Below, piece by piece: positions 52,516-61,919 of a stretch of 64,000 nt of DNA. The position numbers and the translations under genes are program-made. How positions within the stretch are numbered: the first letter of the stretch is position 1; each line of letters opens with the position of its first letter. Where the stretch lies: NCBI RefSeq assembly GCF_001571045.1, contig NZ_BCSV01000001.1, positions 682,001-746,000 on the forward strand. The letters run 5' to 3'. The notes beneath the pieces were generated by a model. That model made no database searches. It was not told where the DNA came from and worked only from the letters and a program-made list of their open reading frames with translations. The stretch is from Curtobacterium ammoniigenes NBRC 101786. GTDB taxonomy: Bacteria > Actinomycetota > Actinomycetes > Actinomycetales > Microbacteriaceae.

Positions 52516-53352
52516 GTGATCCCCGTTCTCGTGATCTTCCTCCGGGAAGGCGTGGAAGCCAGCCTGATCATCGCGATCCTTCTCGCCTACCTGAACCGCG
52601 TCGGGCTGCGGAAGCACTTCGCCGATGTGTTCCTCGGCGTCGGGGCCGCGCTCGTGCTCGCAACCGTCGGTGGCGTGATCGCTTACCTCACCGTCCGGGA
52701 GTACGACGGGTCGACCGCGCAGACCATCTTCGAGACGATCACCTACCTCGTCGCCGCCGGTGCGATGACCTACATGACCTTCTGGATGCGTGGGCACGCG
52801 CGCGGGCTCTCGGGTGAGCTGCAGAGCCGCGCCGATGCCGCCGTCTCCGGGGGAGCACGCTTGGGTCTCGCAGTCCTCGCATTCCAGGCCGTCGGCCGTG
52901 AAGGGCTCGAGACCGTCGTCTTCACGCTCGCGATCGCATTTTCCACCACGGGCCAGTCGACGCTGATCGGAGCGGCGATCGGGCTCGCGATATCGCTCTG
53001 CATCGCGTTCGCGATCTACCGGCTCGGGCACCGGATCAATCTCGGTCGGTTCTTCGCCGTCATCGGCGCGCTGCTCATGGTCTTTGGAGCCGGGCTGCTC
53101 GCGAACGCCGTGCAGAACATGCAGGAGCTGCATTGGATCCCGTTCGGCACGCAGGTGCTTTGGAACACCGGGGGCGTGCTCAGCGAGGACGGAACGCTGG
53201 GCGATATCGCCCACAGCTTCCTTGGCTACGCACAGAGCCCGACGCTGCTCCAGACGCTCGTCTACGTCGTGTATCTCGCGCTCGCGCTGGTGTTCTTCCT
53301 TCGACGCCGCCCCGCGCAAGCACCTGCGCGCCGCACCGCCTCCGCCGCATAG
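52516..53352 (+). CDS. efeU: FTR1/EfeU-type iron permease
   Basis: 278 residues from GTG 52516 (VIPVLVIFLREGVEASLII), seven transmembrane helices. Both REXXE iron motifs are present: REGVE in helix 1 and REGLE in helix 4 (FQAVGREGLETVVFTLAIAF). It imports ferric iron across the membrane. No EfeO or EfeB gene follows, so it would work alone or with partners elsewhere. The DtxR-like box upstream predicts induction by iron shortage. Confidence 0.92.
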   Translation: MIPVLVIFLREGVEASLIIAILLAYLNRVGLRKHFADVFLGVGAALVLATVGGVIAYLTVREYDGSTAQTIFETITYLVAAGAMTYMTFWMRGHARGLSGELQSRADAAVSGGARLGLAVLAFQAVGREGLETVVFTLAIAFSTTGQSTLIGAAIGLAISLCIAFAIYRLGHRINLGRFFAVIGALLMVFGAGLLANAVQNMQELHWIPFGTQVLWNTGGVLSEDGTLGDIAHSFLGYAQSPTLLQTLVYVVYLALALVFFLRRRPAQAPARRTASAA

Positions 53353-53397
53353 CGTTTCGGAGTCGTACAGTGAGCGGCGACCCGTCGAAGGAGCCGC

Positions 53398-54303
53398 ATG
53401 TCCCTCCACACCCTCTACGAACTCGTCTCGAACGCCGAAGCTGAGTTGCTCGCGGGCGACTCCATCTGGGCCGAGGGGCCCCTCTGGATTCCCGAGACGC
53501 GCACCCTGCGCTGGTCGGACATCCCGCGCAACCGGATCCTGCAGTGGCATGCCGAGACGGGTGCCCAGAGCGTGTACGCGGATCAGGTCGAGTTCACCAA
53601 CGGCCGCACGCTCGACCGCGACGGCAGCGTCGTGCAGTGCTCGCATGGGCGCCGCCGAATCGAGCGCGATCGCGGCGGCGTCGTCGAGGGGCTCGCCGAC
53701 CACTGGGAGCAGGCGCGTTTCAACTCGCCGAACGACGTCGTGATCGCGCCCGACGGCACGATCTGGTTCACCGATCCGTCCTACGGCATCACGGAGGCGC
53801 GCGAGGGGCACGCGGGGTACCGTGAGTACGGCGATCGCGCGGTGTTCCGATACGACCCGGCGACCGGCTCTGTTCGACCGGTCGTGCTGGACGTCGAGGC
53901 GCCGAACGGCCTTGCCTTCTCACCCGACGGCGGGACCCTGTACGTCGCCGATTCGTCCGCTGCGGGGCAGCCCGAAGGGATCGGCAATCGGCTCATCCGC
54001 GCGTACGAGGTCGTCGACGGCATCCAATGCAAGAACAGCCGCGTGTTCGCGCGCTACCACCCCATGGATGGTGTTCCCGACGGCATCAAGGTCGATGAGC
54101 ACGGGAACCTCTGGGCGTCGTCCGGGCTCGGCATCATCGTGTACGACCCGGAGGGCACGCGCCTCGGCATCATCCCCGTGCCCGAGGTGGTCGCGAACTG
54201 CTGCTTCGGCGGGGACGACGGCACCGATCTCTTCATCACCGCGACCACGTCGCTCTATCGGATCCGAACCCGCGTCCGCGACGCGTGGGCGATCCGGCGC
54301 TGA
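53398..54303 (+). CDS. SMP-30/gluconolactonase family protein
   Basis: 301 residues, six-bladed beta-propeller. Metal-site residues are in place: Glu in DSIWAEGPLW, Asn in FNSPNDVVIAPDGTIWFTDP, Asn in VEAPNGLAFSPDG and Asp in MDGVPDGIKVDEHGNLWASS. Members hydrolyse sugar lactones using Ca2+ or Zn2+. It follows efeU by 45 bases and could be co-transcribed. Proximity to the xylose genes makes a sugar-lactone role plausible but unproven. Confidence 0.92.
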   Translation: MSLHTLYELVSNAEAELLAGDSIWAEGPLWIPETRTLRWSDIPRNRILQWHAETGAQSVYADQVEFTNGRTLDRDGSVVQCSHGRRRIERDRGGVVEGLADHWEQARFNSPNDVVIAPDGTIWFTDPSYGITEAREGHAGYREYGDRAVFRYDPATGSVRPVVLDVEAPNGLAFSPDGGTLYVADSSAAGQPEGIGNRLIRAYEVVDGIQCKNSRVFARYHPMDGVPDGIKVDEHGNLWASSGLGIIVYDPEGTRLGIIPVPEVVANCCFGGDDGTDLFITATTSLYRIRTRVRDAWAIRR

Positions 54304-54305
54304 TC

Positions 54306-54330
54306 GCGCCGCCGCTCGCCCACGCGGCGC
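54306..54330. terminator. Weak terminator hairpin between convergent genes
   Basis: GCGCCGC (54306-54312) and GCGGCGC (54324-54330) pair around an 11-base loop in the 26-base gap between the lactonase and the PBP gene. Confidence 0.35.
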
Positions 54331-56696
54331 TATGGCGTCGCTGAAGGCTGCGGGGCCGGGGCCTTCGTCGGCGCGGGCTGGGACGGCGCGGGTGCCGGCT
54401 GCGAGGGCGCGGGTGCTGGAGCGGGGGCTGGTGCCGGGGCGGGTGCTGGCGCCGGAGCGGGGGCCGGTGCCGGAGCGGGCGCCGGTGCGGGAGCGGGCGC
54501 AGGCGCCGAGCTCTGCGTCTGCGTCGGCGCGGGACGCGAGTAGCGGTGCGTCGGGGCGGGTACGGGGCGCGGTGCACTGACCATCGACTGGTCCGGTGCG
54601 GGGAGCGCGTCACCGCCGTACGTGCCGTCGAGGTACGTCATCACCGTCTTCGCGATCTGGAACTTCGCGTTGTATCCCGTGGTGCCGCCGAGCATCGGCG
54701 TTGTCGCCAAGCCCACCTGACCCCAGACGTTGCCGACCCAGGTCGCGTTGGTGTACTTCGTGGACGAGGTGACGAGCCAGTTCTGCACGTCGGAGTCGGT
54801 CGTGCCGGTCTTGCCGAACTTCGGCGTGCTGTCCTGCGGGTTCGCACTGGCCGCCGTGCCGTTGCCGACGAGGACGGATTGCAAGGCGAACGCCACGGTG
54901 GCTGCGAGGTTCGCCGGAATCGCCTGGTGGCACGAGGTCGGCGTCGGCGTGATCTTCGTCCCGGAGGCCGTGGTTGCGCTGGTGATCGCGACAGGCGTGC
55001 AGACGGTTCCTCCGTCCGCGAACCCCGCGTACGCGGTGGCCATGTCGAGGGGGGAGATCTCGTTCACACCGAGGATCATCGACGGGAACTCGCTGAGCGG
55101 TTTGCCGTCGGCACGGTGGATGTCCATCGACTTCGCGAGATTCGCGATCTGGCAGAGATCCAGCTGTGTCCCCATCTGCGCGAAGACGGTGTTGATCGAC
55201 TGCGCGGTCGCGTTCAAGACCGAGTACGAGCCCGCGAAACCGATGTCGTTGGCGACGTTCCACGTGCCGTTCCCGATGTTCTCGCACGAGTTCCGGAACT
55301 GCGAATACGGATAGGCGTGCTCGTTGCTCGTGACGTACTGCGAGAGCGTGTGCCCGGTTGCGAGCCACTGCGCGAGCGTGAACGCCTTGAACGTCGACCC
55401 GGTCTGGAATCCGATCGAGCCCCCGTAGCCTTTGTCCGCGCTGTAGTTCACTGCCGTCGACCCGGCTGGCGCGTTCGGCGACTGGGAGTACTTCGTGTTC
55501 TGTGCCATGGCGAGAATGTCGCCCGTGCCCGGTTGCACGGTCACGTTGACGGATCCGATGTGCACGCCCGGCATCGTCGACGGCACGTATGCGCTCACGG
55601 CCTGCTGCGCCTTCGCCTGGAGGCCGAGGTCCAGCGTCGTCATGATCTTCAGGCCCTTGGTGTTCAGCGCTGCCGTGCGGTCCGCGACCGTCTTGCCGAA
55701 CGCCGGGTCGTTCAAGATCTCGTTGCGGACGTAATCGCAGAAGTAGCCGGCCTGGTACTTCACGGCCGCTGCGGCGCAGCCGGCTCCCGGTGCCGTGATC
55801 TTCGGTGTGATCGGGGTGGCGAGCGCCGCCCGCTCCTGGTCCTTGGAGATCGAGTGGTGCGCCAGCATGCGTTGCAGCACGTAGTCACGACGCGCCTTCG
55901 TCGCCTTGTATCCGTTCGCGGATCCGTTCGCAGCGTTCGTCGGTTCGTCGATGCGAAGGTTCGATGGATTGTTGATGATGGCGATGAGCGTGGCGGCCTG
56001 CGGCAGCGTGACCTTGGCGGCTGGGACACCGAAGTAGTACTGCGCCGCAGCCTGGACGCCGTAGACGTTGCCGCCGAAGCCGACGATGTTCAGGTAGCCG
56101 GTGAGCACCTTGGATTTCGAGTAGCGCTTGTCGACCGCGATCGCGTACCGGAGCTCTTGAATCTTCCGGCCGATCGAGACGCCGGCCACATCGTGGTAGC
56201 AGGCGTCGATCTTTGCCGTCGTGCCGAGGGACTCGCACTGTTGCACGAGCACGTTCTTGACGTACTGCTGCGTGATCGACGAGCCGCCCTGGAGTCCACC
56301 GCCTCCGGTGACATCGGACAGGGCCGCACGAACCGTGCCGATGACGTCGACGCCGCCCTCTGAGTAGAAGCGTGGATCCTCGGTGTCCACCGCGGCCTTC
56401 GGGAGGAACGTTCCCATGTCCTTCTCGCTGATGACCTCACGGTCCTGCGCGAAGAACGACGCGACCGGCACCTCGGCGTTGCCCTGCTTCGCGTAGATGG
56501 TCGACATCTGCTCGGGCGTGCTGATCGCGAGATCGCTCGGCATCGACAGGAATGCGTTCGCGGCGTTGCCTGCCCCCTGTCCGGCGATGGCGACGACCGG
56601 CGTCACCGAGAGCGCGACGAGCATCCCGGCGCAGAGCGAAACGGCGACGAACGAGAACGCCGCGAGGACCCGGGAGAGAACAGACATATCGCTCAA
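54330..56696 (-). CDS. Bifunctional class A penicillin-binding protein with Ala-Pro tail
   Basis: 788 residues. A signal-anchor helix (residues 8-38) is followed by a GT51 glycosyltransferase domain with catalytic Glu106 (AAVDTEDPRFYSEGGVD) and SSITQQYVKNVL. The transpeptidase domain has Ser434-x-x-Lys437 (TGSTFKAF), Ser500-x-Asn502 and Lys629-Thr-Gly. The last 80 or so residues are a Pro/Ala tail of tandem Ala-Pro pairs, encoded by a repetitive tract around 54400-54520 and probably wall-spanning. It synthesises and cross-links peptidoglycan outside the membrane. Confidence 0.95.
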   Translation of the reverse strand: MSDMSVLSRVLAAFSFVAVSLCAGMLVALSVTPVVAIAGQGAGNAANAFLSMPSDLAISTPEQMSTIYAKQGNAEVPVASFFAQDREVISEKDMGTFLPKAAVDTEDPRFYSEGGVDVIGTVRAALSDVTGGGGLQGGSSITQQYVKNVLVQQCESLGTTAKIDACYHDVAGVSIGRKIQELRYAIAVDKRYSKSKVLTGYLNIVGFGGNVYGVQAAAQYYFGVPAAKVTLPQAATLIAIINNPSNLRIDEPTNAANGSANGYKATKARRDYVLQRMLAHHSISKDQERAALATPITPKITAPGAGCAAAAVKYQAGYFCDYVRNEILNDPAFGKTVADRTAALNTKGLKIMTTLDLGLQAKAQQAVSAYVPSTMPGVHIGSVNVTVQPGTGDILAMAQNTKYSQSPNAPAGSTAVNYSADKGYGGSIGFQTGSTFKAFTLAQWLATGHTLSQYVTSNEHAYPYSQFRNSCENIGNGTWNVANDIGFAGSYSVLNATAQSINTVFAQMGTQLDLCQIANLAKSMDIHRADGKPLSEFPSMILGVNEISPLDMATAYAGFADGGTVCTPVAITSATTASGTKITPTPTSCHQAIPANLAATVAFALQSVLVGNGTAASANPQDSTPKFGKTGTTDSDVQNWLVTSSTKYTNATWVGNVWGQVGLATTPMLGGTTGYNAKFQIAKTVMTYLDGTYGGDALPAPDQSMVSAPRPVPAPTHRYSRPAPTQTQSSAPAPAPAPAPAPAPAPAPAPAPAPAPAPAPAPAPSQPAPAPSQPAPTKAPAPQPSATP

Positions 56697-56827
56697 TGGT
56701 CCCGCTCGGAGTCGGCCGGCGCCCGGTTCCCGCGGTGATCGGATACGCCCGGCCGGCGGCGCGCCTCCTGGTTCGGACGCGCGCCGCCGGTCCCTCCGGT
56801 CAGCCGTCGGCGGTCAATCCGGCCCGC

Positions 56828-58159
56828 TCAGTGCCTGGTCGTGCCGTCGAACGCCGGAGCGGCATGCTGCGCGAGTTGGAGCGCGGCCTGCGGGAACCAC
56901 GCGCCGGCCGCCGGATCCGTGATGCCACCCCACTCCGGGTCGGTCGTGCTGCCGCTGACGCTTCGGTTGCACTGGCCGTCGGACTCACCGGGCGTCTTCA
57001 CCCAGAGGTTCGCGTCGAGCAGCGGGAACGCCGTCGAGGGGTGCGCGTCCGGCCGAGCACCGAGGCCAGTCCCTGGCGGGTTGCACCACGTCTGCGGGTC
57101 GCCGGTGTACTTGCCGGCGGGCGGAGTCCAGGGGCCCTGGCCGTCCCGGCTGGTGTCGACGACGAAATGCGTGGTCGCAGCGGTCCCGGCGAGCTCGCTT
57201 GCATAGCGGCTGTCGATGCCCGCCGTGTTCGCGGTCGGGTCGGCGGCGGTGCTGCTCCACTGCCGTGCGGAATCGAGTGCGACGCCCTGCCAGTTGTTCG
57301 CAGGGCCGCCGCTCCAGTACTGGTCGCCGCAGGAGCCGAAGTCGCCGACCTTGACCGTCGTGGTGTACGCGATGCAGTCGGAGATCCATGTGCCGTACGA
57401 GTTCGAGTTCGCCGACCACTGATAGTTCGACACGTTCAGCGAGAAGCCCTGTGTCGAGGCGACGCCGGCGTCCTCCAGGCGGCGCGTGATGTCGCCGACG
57501 TTGTGCCAGGCGCTGTTGCCCGCGTCAAGATAGACGAGCGCATTCGGGTCGGAGGCGCCGATCACCTTTGCTGCGTACGCGATGTCAGCGATTCGGCCGG
57601 CCGTCGCGGTGCCCGGCGCGGGATTCGGGTAGGTGCCGGGATTGGTGTATGCGCCGGGGCAATCGGCCGGCAGATTCGCGAGGCCGTCGGGCTCGACGAT
57701 CACGACCACGCGCTGCTGATGCGTCAGCCCGCTGGCGAAGCCATCCGCCCACGTGCGGTACGCGGCATCGGAGGACGCGCCTCCGGAGGAATACTGCGAG
57801 CAGTCGCGCCCCGGGACGTTGTAGACGACGAGGGTGGGCACGGTTCGCTTGCCGGCCGCCTCCTGCGCGACCTGCCGAACCTGCTGCTGCACCTGCTTCG
57901 GGCTGCCCCCTGTGAACCAGACGGCCTGCGGCGTCGAGACCTCGTCGCGGATCAGGGCCGCGTCGGTCTTGTCACCGCTCCGGGTCAGCTGCGCGATCTG
58001 TGCCTGCGCGCCATCCGCGATGTGCGGAACGAAGAACTGCGTCCCGGGCGGCAAGCCGGCGCTCGACGCGGACGCGGACGACGCGCCGAGCAGTGGGGCC
58101 GCGGCGATCGCGGCTGCGGAGGCCAGCACGAGGGCTGACCGTGTGAATCGGTTGATCAT
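56828..58159 (-). CDS. Secreted glycoside hydrolase family 6 cellulase
   Basis: 443 residues from the ATG at 58159, after GAGGAG. A Sec signal peptide covers residues 1-32 (Ala-rich, SASASSAG cleavage region). The GH6 barrel has YNVPGRDCSQY with Asp119 and VVVIVEPDGLANLP with Asp158, the proton donor by comparison with Thermobifida Cel6A. NVSNYQW and a C-terminal WVKTPGESDGQCN follow. It inverts beta-1,4-glucan linkages. No cellulose-binding module is present. A second strong hydrolase is not in the window. Confidence 0.93.
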   Translation of the reverse strand: MINRFTRSALVLASAAAIAAAPLLGASSASASSAGLPPGTQFFVPHIADGAQAQIAQLTRSGDKTDAALIRDEVSTPQAVWFTGGSPKQVQQQVRQVAQEAAGKRTVPTLVVYNVPGRDCSQYSSGGASSDAAYRTWADGFASGLTHQQRVVVIVEPDGLANLPADCPGAYTNPGTYPNPAPGTATAGRIADIAYAAKVIGASDPNALVYLDAGNSAWHNVGDITRRLEDAGVASTQGFSLNVSNYQWSANSNSYGTWISDCIAYTTTVKVGDFGSCGDQYWSGGPANNWQGVALDSARQWSSTAADPTANTAGIDSRYASELAGTAATTHFVVDTSRDGQGPWTPPAGKYTGDPQTWCNPPGTGLGARPDAHPSTAFPLLDANLWVKTPGESDGQCNRSVSGSTTDPEWGGITDPAAGAWFPQAALQLAQHAAPAFDGTTRH

Positions 58160-58239
58160 TGTGCTCCTCATCGAACGCACGGCGCATCGTTGCGCCGGAT
58201 CCGATCGTGGTCCGCGCCCCTGCCGGACCCCGATCGCCC

Positions 58240-59010
58240 CTATCGTCGAACCGATTCGACATCTCCGCGAGTGCGCGTGCGTTGCGTGGACAGCCGCTGG
58301 AACGCGCCAACGGCGTCGAGGAGCGTCCGTTTGGTTGCTCCGGTGTGTCGACCGCGGAAACGCACGGGGACTTCCACGACCTCCGCGCCTCGACGCTCGA
58401 GCTCGTGCAGCGTCGCGACGGAGAACGCGAACCCGGGCGGCCATTCATCACCGGCCGCGATCGTTGTAGCCGCCTGGCGGTTGAGCGCGCGGAACCCGCT
58501 GCTGCAGTCGCGGGCGCGAAGCCCGTGCCGACGCCGCAGCGACACGTTCAGCGCCCAGTTCGCAACCGATGGGAGCGGATCCCAGTGCTCGCGGTGCGCG
58601 CCGACGGTCCACCGCGAGCCGAGCGCGACCCCGGGGCGTCCAGCGTCCGTGCTCCGAACCGCGTCGACGAGCGCCCACAGGTCGTCCGGCCGATACGAGC
58701 CGTCGGCGTCCATCAGCACCACGATGTCGGCATGATCCTCGAGCGCGAAGCGAATGCCGTCGAGCATCGCGCCTCCGACGCCGGAGCGCTCCGGCCGCCG
58801 GATGAGGTGGAGCACGGGACTATCCTGCGCGAGCCGCTCGACGATATTGCCGGTGCCATCCGGACTGGCGTCGTCGACGACGACGACCCTGCGGACGCAG
58901 CCGAGCGCGAGGAGTCGCTCCAGGAGACCGCCGATCACCGCGGCCTCCTCGAACGTCGGGAGCACGACCGCGATGCGGGGAGCGCTCGACGGACGCGGGG
59001 ACGCGGACAC
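58240..59010 (-). CDS. Family 2 glycosyltransferase, polyprenol-phosphate mannosyltransferase-like
   Basis: 256 residues from GTG 59010 (VSASPRPSSAPRIAVVLPTF); the longer frame upstream is Arg-rich filler. It has a GT-A fold with VLPTFEEAAVIGGLL, the nucleotide-binding VVVDDASPDGTGNIV, the DXD-type LMDADGSYRPDDL, and CSSGFRALNRQAATTI with a later VPVRFRGRHTGATKR. This is the DPM1-like soluble form lacking membrane helices, transferring a sugar from GDP- or UDP-sugar to a polyprenyl phosphate. It lies 80 bases upstream of the cellulase on the same strand. Confidence 0.87.
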   Translation of the reverse strand: MSASPRPSSAPRIAVVLPTFEEAAVIGGLLERLLALGCVRRVVVVDDASPDGTGNIVERLAQDSPVLHLIRRPERSGVGGAMLDGIRFALEDHADIVVLMDADGSYRPDDLWALVDAVRSTDAGRPGVALGSRWTVGAHREHWDPLPSVANWALNVSLRRRHGLRARDCSSGFRALNRQAATTIAAGDEWPPGFAFSVATLHELERRGAEVVEVPVRFRGRHTGATKRTLLDAVGAFQRLSTQRTRTRGDVESVRR

Positions 59011-59105
59011 CCAGCGATCGTGCCGCGCGACCGGGCGGCCGTGGGCGAACCTCCGGTGAACGGTGGGCGACGATCGCGGACACCGACGCCCGGTACTGTG
59101 CCTGC

Positions 59106-59669
59106 GTGAGTGCAGCGCAACCGTCGCCCGATGAGCAGCCGATCTCCTGGCTCGTCCTCGTCTACCGGATCCCATCCGAGCCGACCCGGCTGCGGTCGAC
59201 CGCCTGGCGCCGACTGAAGTCGCTCGGTGCGGTATATCTGCAGAACTCCGTTGCCGCGCTGCCGAAGGACGCAGCCTCGGAGCGGGCGCTGCGGAAGCTC
59301 CGGCACGACATCATCGGTATGTCCGGCACCGCGGTGCTGCTCGACTCCGCCGTGCTCGTCGGCGAGGAAACCGTGATGTCGGTCTACCAGGCGGCGCGCA
59401 CGGACGAGTTCGAAGAACTGGTGGATCGCTGCGAGGACTTCCTTGCCGACGTGCAGAAGGAGTGGGCGGCCGCGCACTTCACCTACGCGGAGCTCGAGGA
59501 GAACGAGGCGGACTACACCAAGCTCGTCACCTGGGCGGAGAAGATCCGCGATCGCGATCGGTTCAGCGCGCCGGGCGGGGAGGCGGCGAGTGCCGCGCTG
59601 GAGCGCTGCCACGCGGCGCTCGAAGAGTACGCGGCGCGCGTCTACGCGGAAGAGCCGGAGGGCCACTGA
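59106..59669 (+). CDS. ChrB N-terminal-domain protein
   Basis: 187 residues from GTG. The ChrB N-terminal signature is present: WLVLVYRIPSEPTRLRSTAW and RRLKSLGAVYLQNSVAALP. A long helical C-terminus follows (ELVDRCEDFLADVQKEW). ChrB proteins regulate or assist chromate resistance. No ChrA transporter is in the window, so the link to chromate is by family only. The gene ends inside a perfect terminator hairpin. Confidence 0.88.
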   Translation: MSAAQPSPDEQPISWLVLVYRIPSEPTRLRSTAWRRLKSLGAVYLQNSVAALPKDAASERALRKLRHDIIGMSGTAVLLDSAVLVGEETVMSVYQAARTDEFEELVDRCEDFLADVQKEWAAAHFTYAELEENEADYTKLVTWAEKIRDRDRFSAPGGEAASAALERCHAALEEYAARVYAEEPEGH

Positions 59670-59680
59670 CCCTCCGGCTC
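59652..59680. terminator. Perfect 11-bp terminator hairpin
   Basis: GAGCCGGAGGG (59652-59662) and CCCTCCGGCTC (59670-59680) pair perfectly around CCACTGA. The loop contains the stop codon of the ChrB-like gene. It serves that gene and the convergent membrane gene that ends at 59697. Confidence 0.75.
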
Positions 59681-59696
59681 GTCGCACCCTGTTCGC

Positions 59697-60800
59697 TCAG
59701 CGAGCCGCGCGACGTACTCCGAACGGGAGCAGGAACAGGACGGCTGCGGCCGGGACGACCCATGCGGCACCCGCCGAGAACGACGCCACCGCGGCCGTCA
59801 CGATCAGGGCCGCTGCGATCGTCGCCGCGGCAGTCCAGTCGTCGCCGATGAGGAAGTCGTACCAGAACATGCCGAAGGCGCGCAGCCGGCGCTGTGCGGG
59901 CGACACAGGCGCGGGCCGTTCCTCGGCGATCGTGGCGGTCCGGGCGCCGGACGTGGCGGCCGAGTCGGCTGGCGCGGAGCCGTCCGCACCGTCGGCCATG
60001 GGAACGCCGGCCTCCGGAGCAGTCGATGGCGCGCCGGAGGTCCCGACCGATTCCGCGGGAGCGCCCGCGACGGGACGCGGACGCCGGTAGACGAGGACGA
60101 GCAGCAGGGAATAGACGGCGATCGCCGGGGCGATCACGAGCAGCGCGGCATCCGAACCGGGCCAGTGCGCGCCGGCGCCCTCGCCCGCCCAGAACGCGCC
60201 GAACGCCGTCAGCATGACGCCGACGATGTACTTCAGCGTGTTCTCCGGGACGCGGGACAGCGGTCCGCGAACCGCGAAGCCGAGCGCCGTGACGAGCAGG
60301 ACGGCTGCGATCGCCGCGATCGATGCGAGTCCGACGCTGTGCTGATTGGCGCCGAAGGTCACCACGATGAACACGACCTCGAGCCCCTCGAGGAACACGC
60401 CCTTGTACGAGAGCGTGAACGCGTACCAGTCGGTCACACCGAGCGGTCCCGACTGGCGCTGCTCGCGGCGTGCGGCAGCAGCCTCCCGCTCGAAGATCGC
60501 GGTCTCGTCGTGCAGCGCCTTCCGGCCGGAGGCGCGGAGGATCGCCTTGCGCATCCACTGCAGCCCGAACACGAGCAGCAGACCGCCGACCACCACGCGG
60601 AGGATTCCGAGCGGCAGCACCGTGATCGCCGGGCCGACGATCGCGATCACGACGGCGAGGGTCAGGAGCGCGAGCAGCAGCCCCTTGACGGTCGAGCGCC
60701 AGTCGCGCGCGGTGCCTGCGGCAAGGACGATGGTGGTCGCCTCGACCGCCTCGACGAGGCAGGCGAGGAATGTTGCGGCGAAGAGTGCACCGGCATTCAT
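59697..60800 (-). CDS. COG4280-type integral membrane protein
   Basis: 367 residues with about eight transmembrane helices in two groups, separated by a Pro/Ala-rich cytoplasmic linker (roughly residues 250-310). FLACLVEAVEATTIVLAAGT and YKGVFLEGLEVVFIVVTFGA hold paired acidic residues in membrane helices. That is the pattern of FTR1/UPF0016-like cation transporters and of COG4280. A metal substrate is plausible but not shown. It lies directly downstream of the iron-type ABC importer genes on the same strand, separated by 24 bases. Confidence 0.75.
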   Translation of the reverse strand: MNAGALFAATFLACLVEAVEATTIVLAAGTARDWRSTVKGLLLALLTLAVVIAIVGPAITVLPLGILRVVVGGLLLVFGLQWMRKAILRASGRKALHDETAIFEREAAAARREQRQSGPLGVTDWYAFTLSYKGVFLEGLEVVFIVVTFGANQHSVGLASIAAIAAVLLVTALGFAVRGPLSRVPENTLKYIVGVMLTAFGAFWAGEGAGAHWPGSDAALLVIAPAIAVYSLLLVLVYRRPRPVAGAPAESVGTSGAPSTAPEAGVPMADGADGSAPADSAATSGARTATIAEERPAPVSPAQRRLRAFGMFWYDFLIGDDWTAAATIAAALIVTAAVASFSAGAAWVVPAAAVLFLLPFGVRRAAR

Positions 60801-60824
60801 GGAGGATCCGTTCGGTTGTGATGG

Positions 60825-61919
60825 TCAGGCTGAGAAGGCGAAGCACCCGGCGGGGTCGATGCGCACGTGCTGGGTGGAGCCGCGTGCGTGCCCGGTCGGG
60901 TGCGCGACGCCGGTGAGGATACCCACGTCGGTCGCGAGGACGTGGTCGTATCGGGTTCCGCGGAACGCGACATCGGCGACGGTTCCGTGGAGGACGTTGT
61001 CACCGTCCGACGCGGCCACGAGTCCGAGCGCATTGGGCCGCACGACGACGTGCACGCGGTCGCCCGGCTGCAGCGGGCCTCGTGCGCGTCCGTGCACGAG
61101 GCAGCCGTTCACGCGAACGGTGACGTGCTCGGCGACGCTGCGTTCCACGACGCCCTCGCATTCGAGGGCGGTGCCGGTGAATCGCGCGACAGTCCGGTCG
61201 GCCGGTTCGGCGAAGACATCCTCCGCGGTTCCCTGCTGCAGGATCGTGCCGTGGTCGAGGACGACGATCTCGTCGGCGAGCGCGAACGCCTCACCCTGGT
61301 CGTGGGTGATGTAGACCGCGGTCGCGCCGATCTCGCGGGTGAGGGTCGCGATCTCGACGCGCAGGCGTTCGCGCAGGTCAGCGTCGAGGTTCGAGAGCGG
61401 CTCGTCGAACAACAGCAGGCCGGGGCGGCTCACGAGCGAGCGGGCCAGCGCGACGCGCTGCTGCTGGCCTCCGGAGAGCTCGTTGGGGTATCGCGCTGCG
61501 AGGCCGCCGAGCCCGACGCGCTCGAGCATCTCGTTGGCGCGCTCGCGCCGCTCGTGGCCGGGCAGCGATCGGCGGCGCAGCGCGTACTCGACGTTCTGCA
61601 CCACGGTCATGTGCGGCCAGAGCGCATAGTCCTGGAACACCATGGCGAGGTCGCGCCGCTCCGGCGGGACGCGCGTGCGTCCGGCGTCGTCGACGATCCG
61701 ATCGCCGATGCGGACGGTCCCCTCGTCGGCCGACTCGATGCCCGCAAGGGTGCGGAGGAGCGTCGACTTGCCGGATCCCGACGGGCCGAGGAGCACCGTG
61801 AACGAGCCGCTGCGGACATCGAGATCGATGTCCTGGAGCGCGGTGGTGGCGCCGTATCGCTTCGTGAGTCCACTGACGACGACGTCGACGCCCGTGGTCG
61901 TCGGTGCGGTGATGGTCAT
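60825..61919 (-). CDS. ABC transporter ATPase, FbpC/CysA-like
   Basis: 364 residues. Walker A is LLGPSGSGKSTLLRTLAGIE, Q-loop VFQDYALWPHMTVVQNVEYA, signature NELSGGQQQRVALARSLVSR, Walker B LLLFDEPLSNLDADLRERLR and the switch His in VYITHDQGEAFALADEI. A C-terminal TOBE domain follows (NALGLVAASDGDNVLHGTVA). The layout is that of ferric-iron (FbpC), phosphonate or polyamine importers. The ATG overlaps the permease stop (ATGA). With the fused permease and binding protein it forms a complete importer. Confidence 0.93.
   Translation of the reverse strand: MTITAPTTTGVDVVVSGLTKRYGATTALQDIDLDVRSGSFTVLLGPSGSGKSTLLRTLAGIESADEGTVRIGDRIVDDAGRTRVPPERRDLAMVFQDYALWPHMTVVQNVEYALRRRSLPGHERRERANEMLERVGLGGLAARYPNELSGGQQQRVALARSLVSRPGLLLFDEPLSNLDADLRERLRVEIATLTREIGATAVYITHDQGEAFALADEIVVLDHGTILQQGTAEDVFAEPADRTVARFTGTALECEGVVERSVAEHVTVRVNGCLVHGRARGPLQPGDRVHVVVRPNALGLVAASDGDNVLHGTVADVAFRGTRYDHVLATDVGILTGVAHPTGHARGSTQHVRIDPAGCFAFSA

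Noticed and set aside
54400..54520. GC-rich tandem tract considered as a CRISPR-like or minisatellite array
   Set aside because: It is the Ala-Pro coding repeat of the PBP; units are degenerate codon pairs without spacers.
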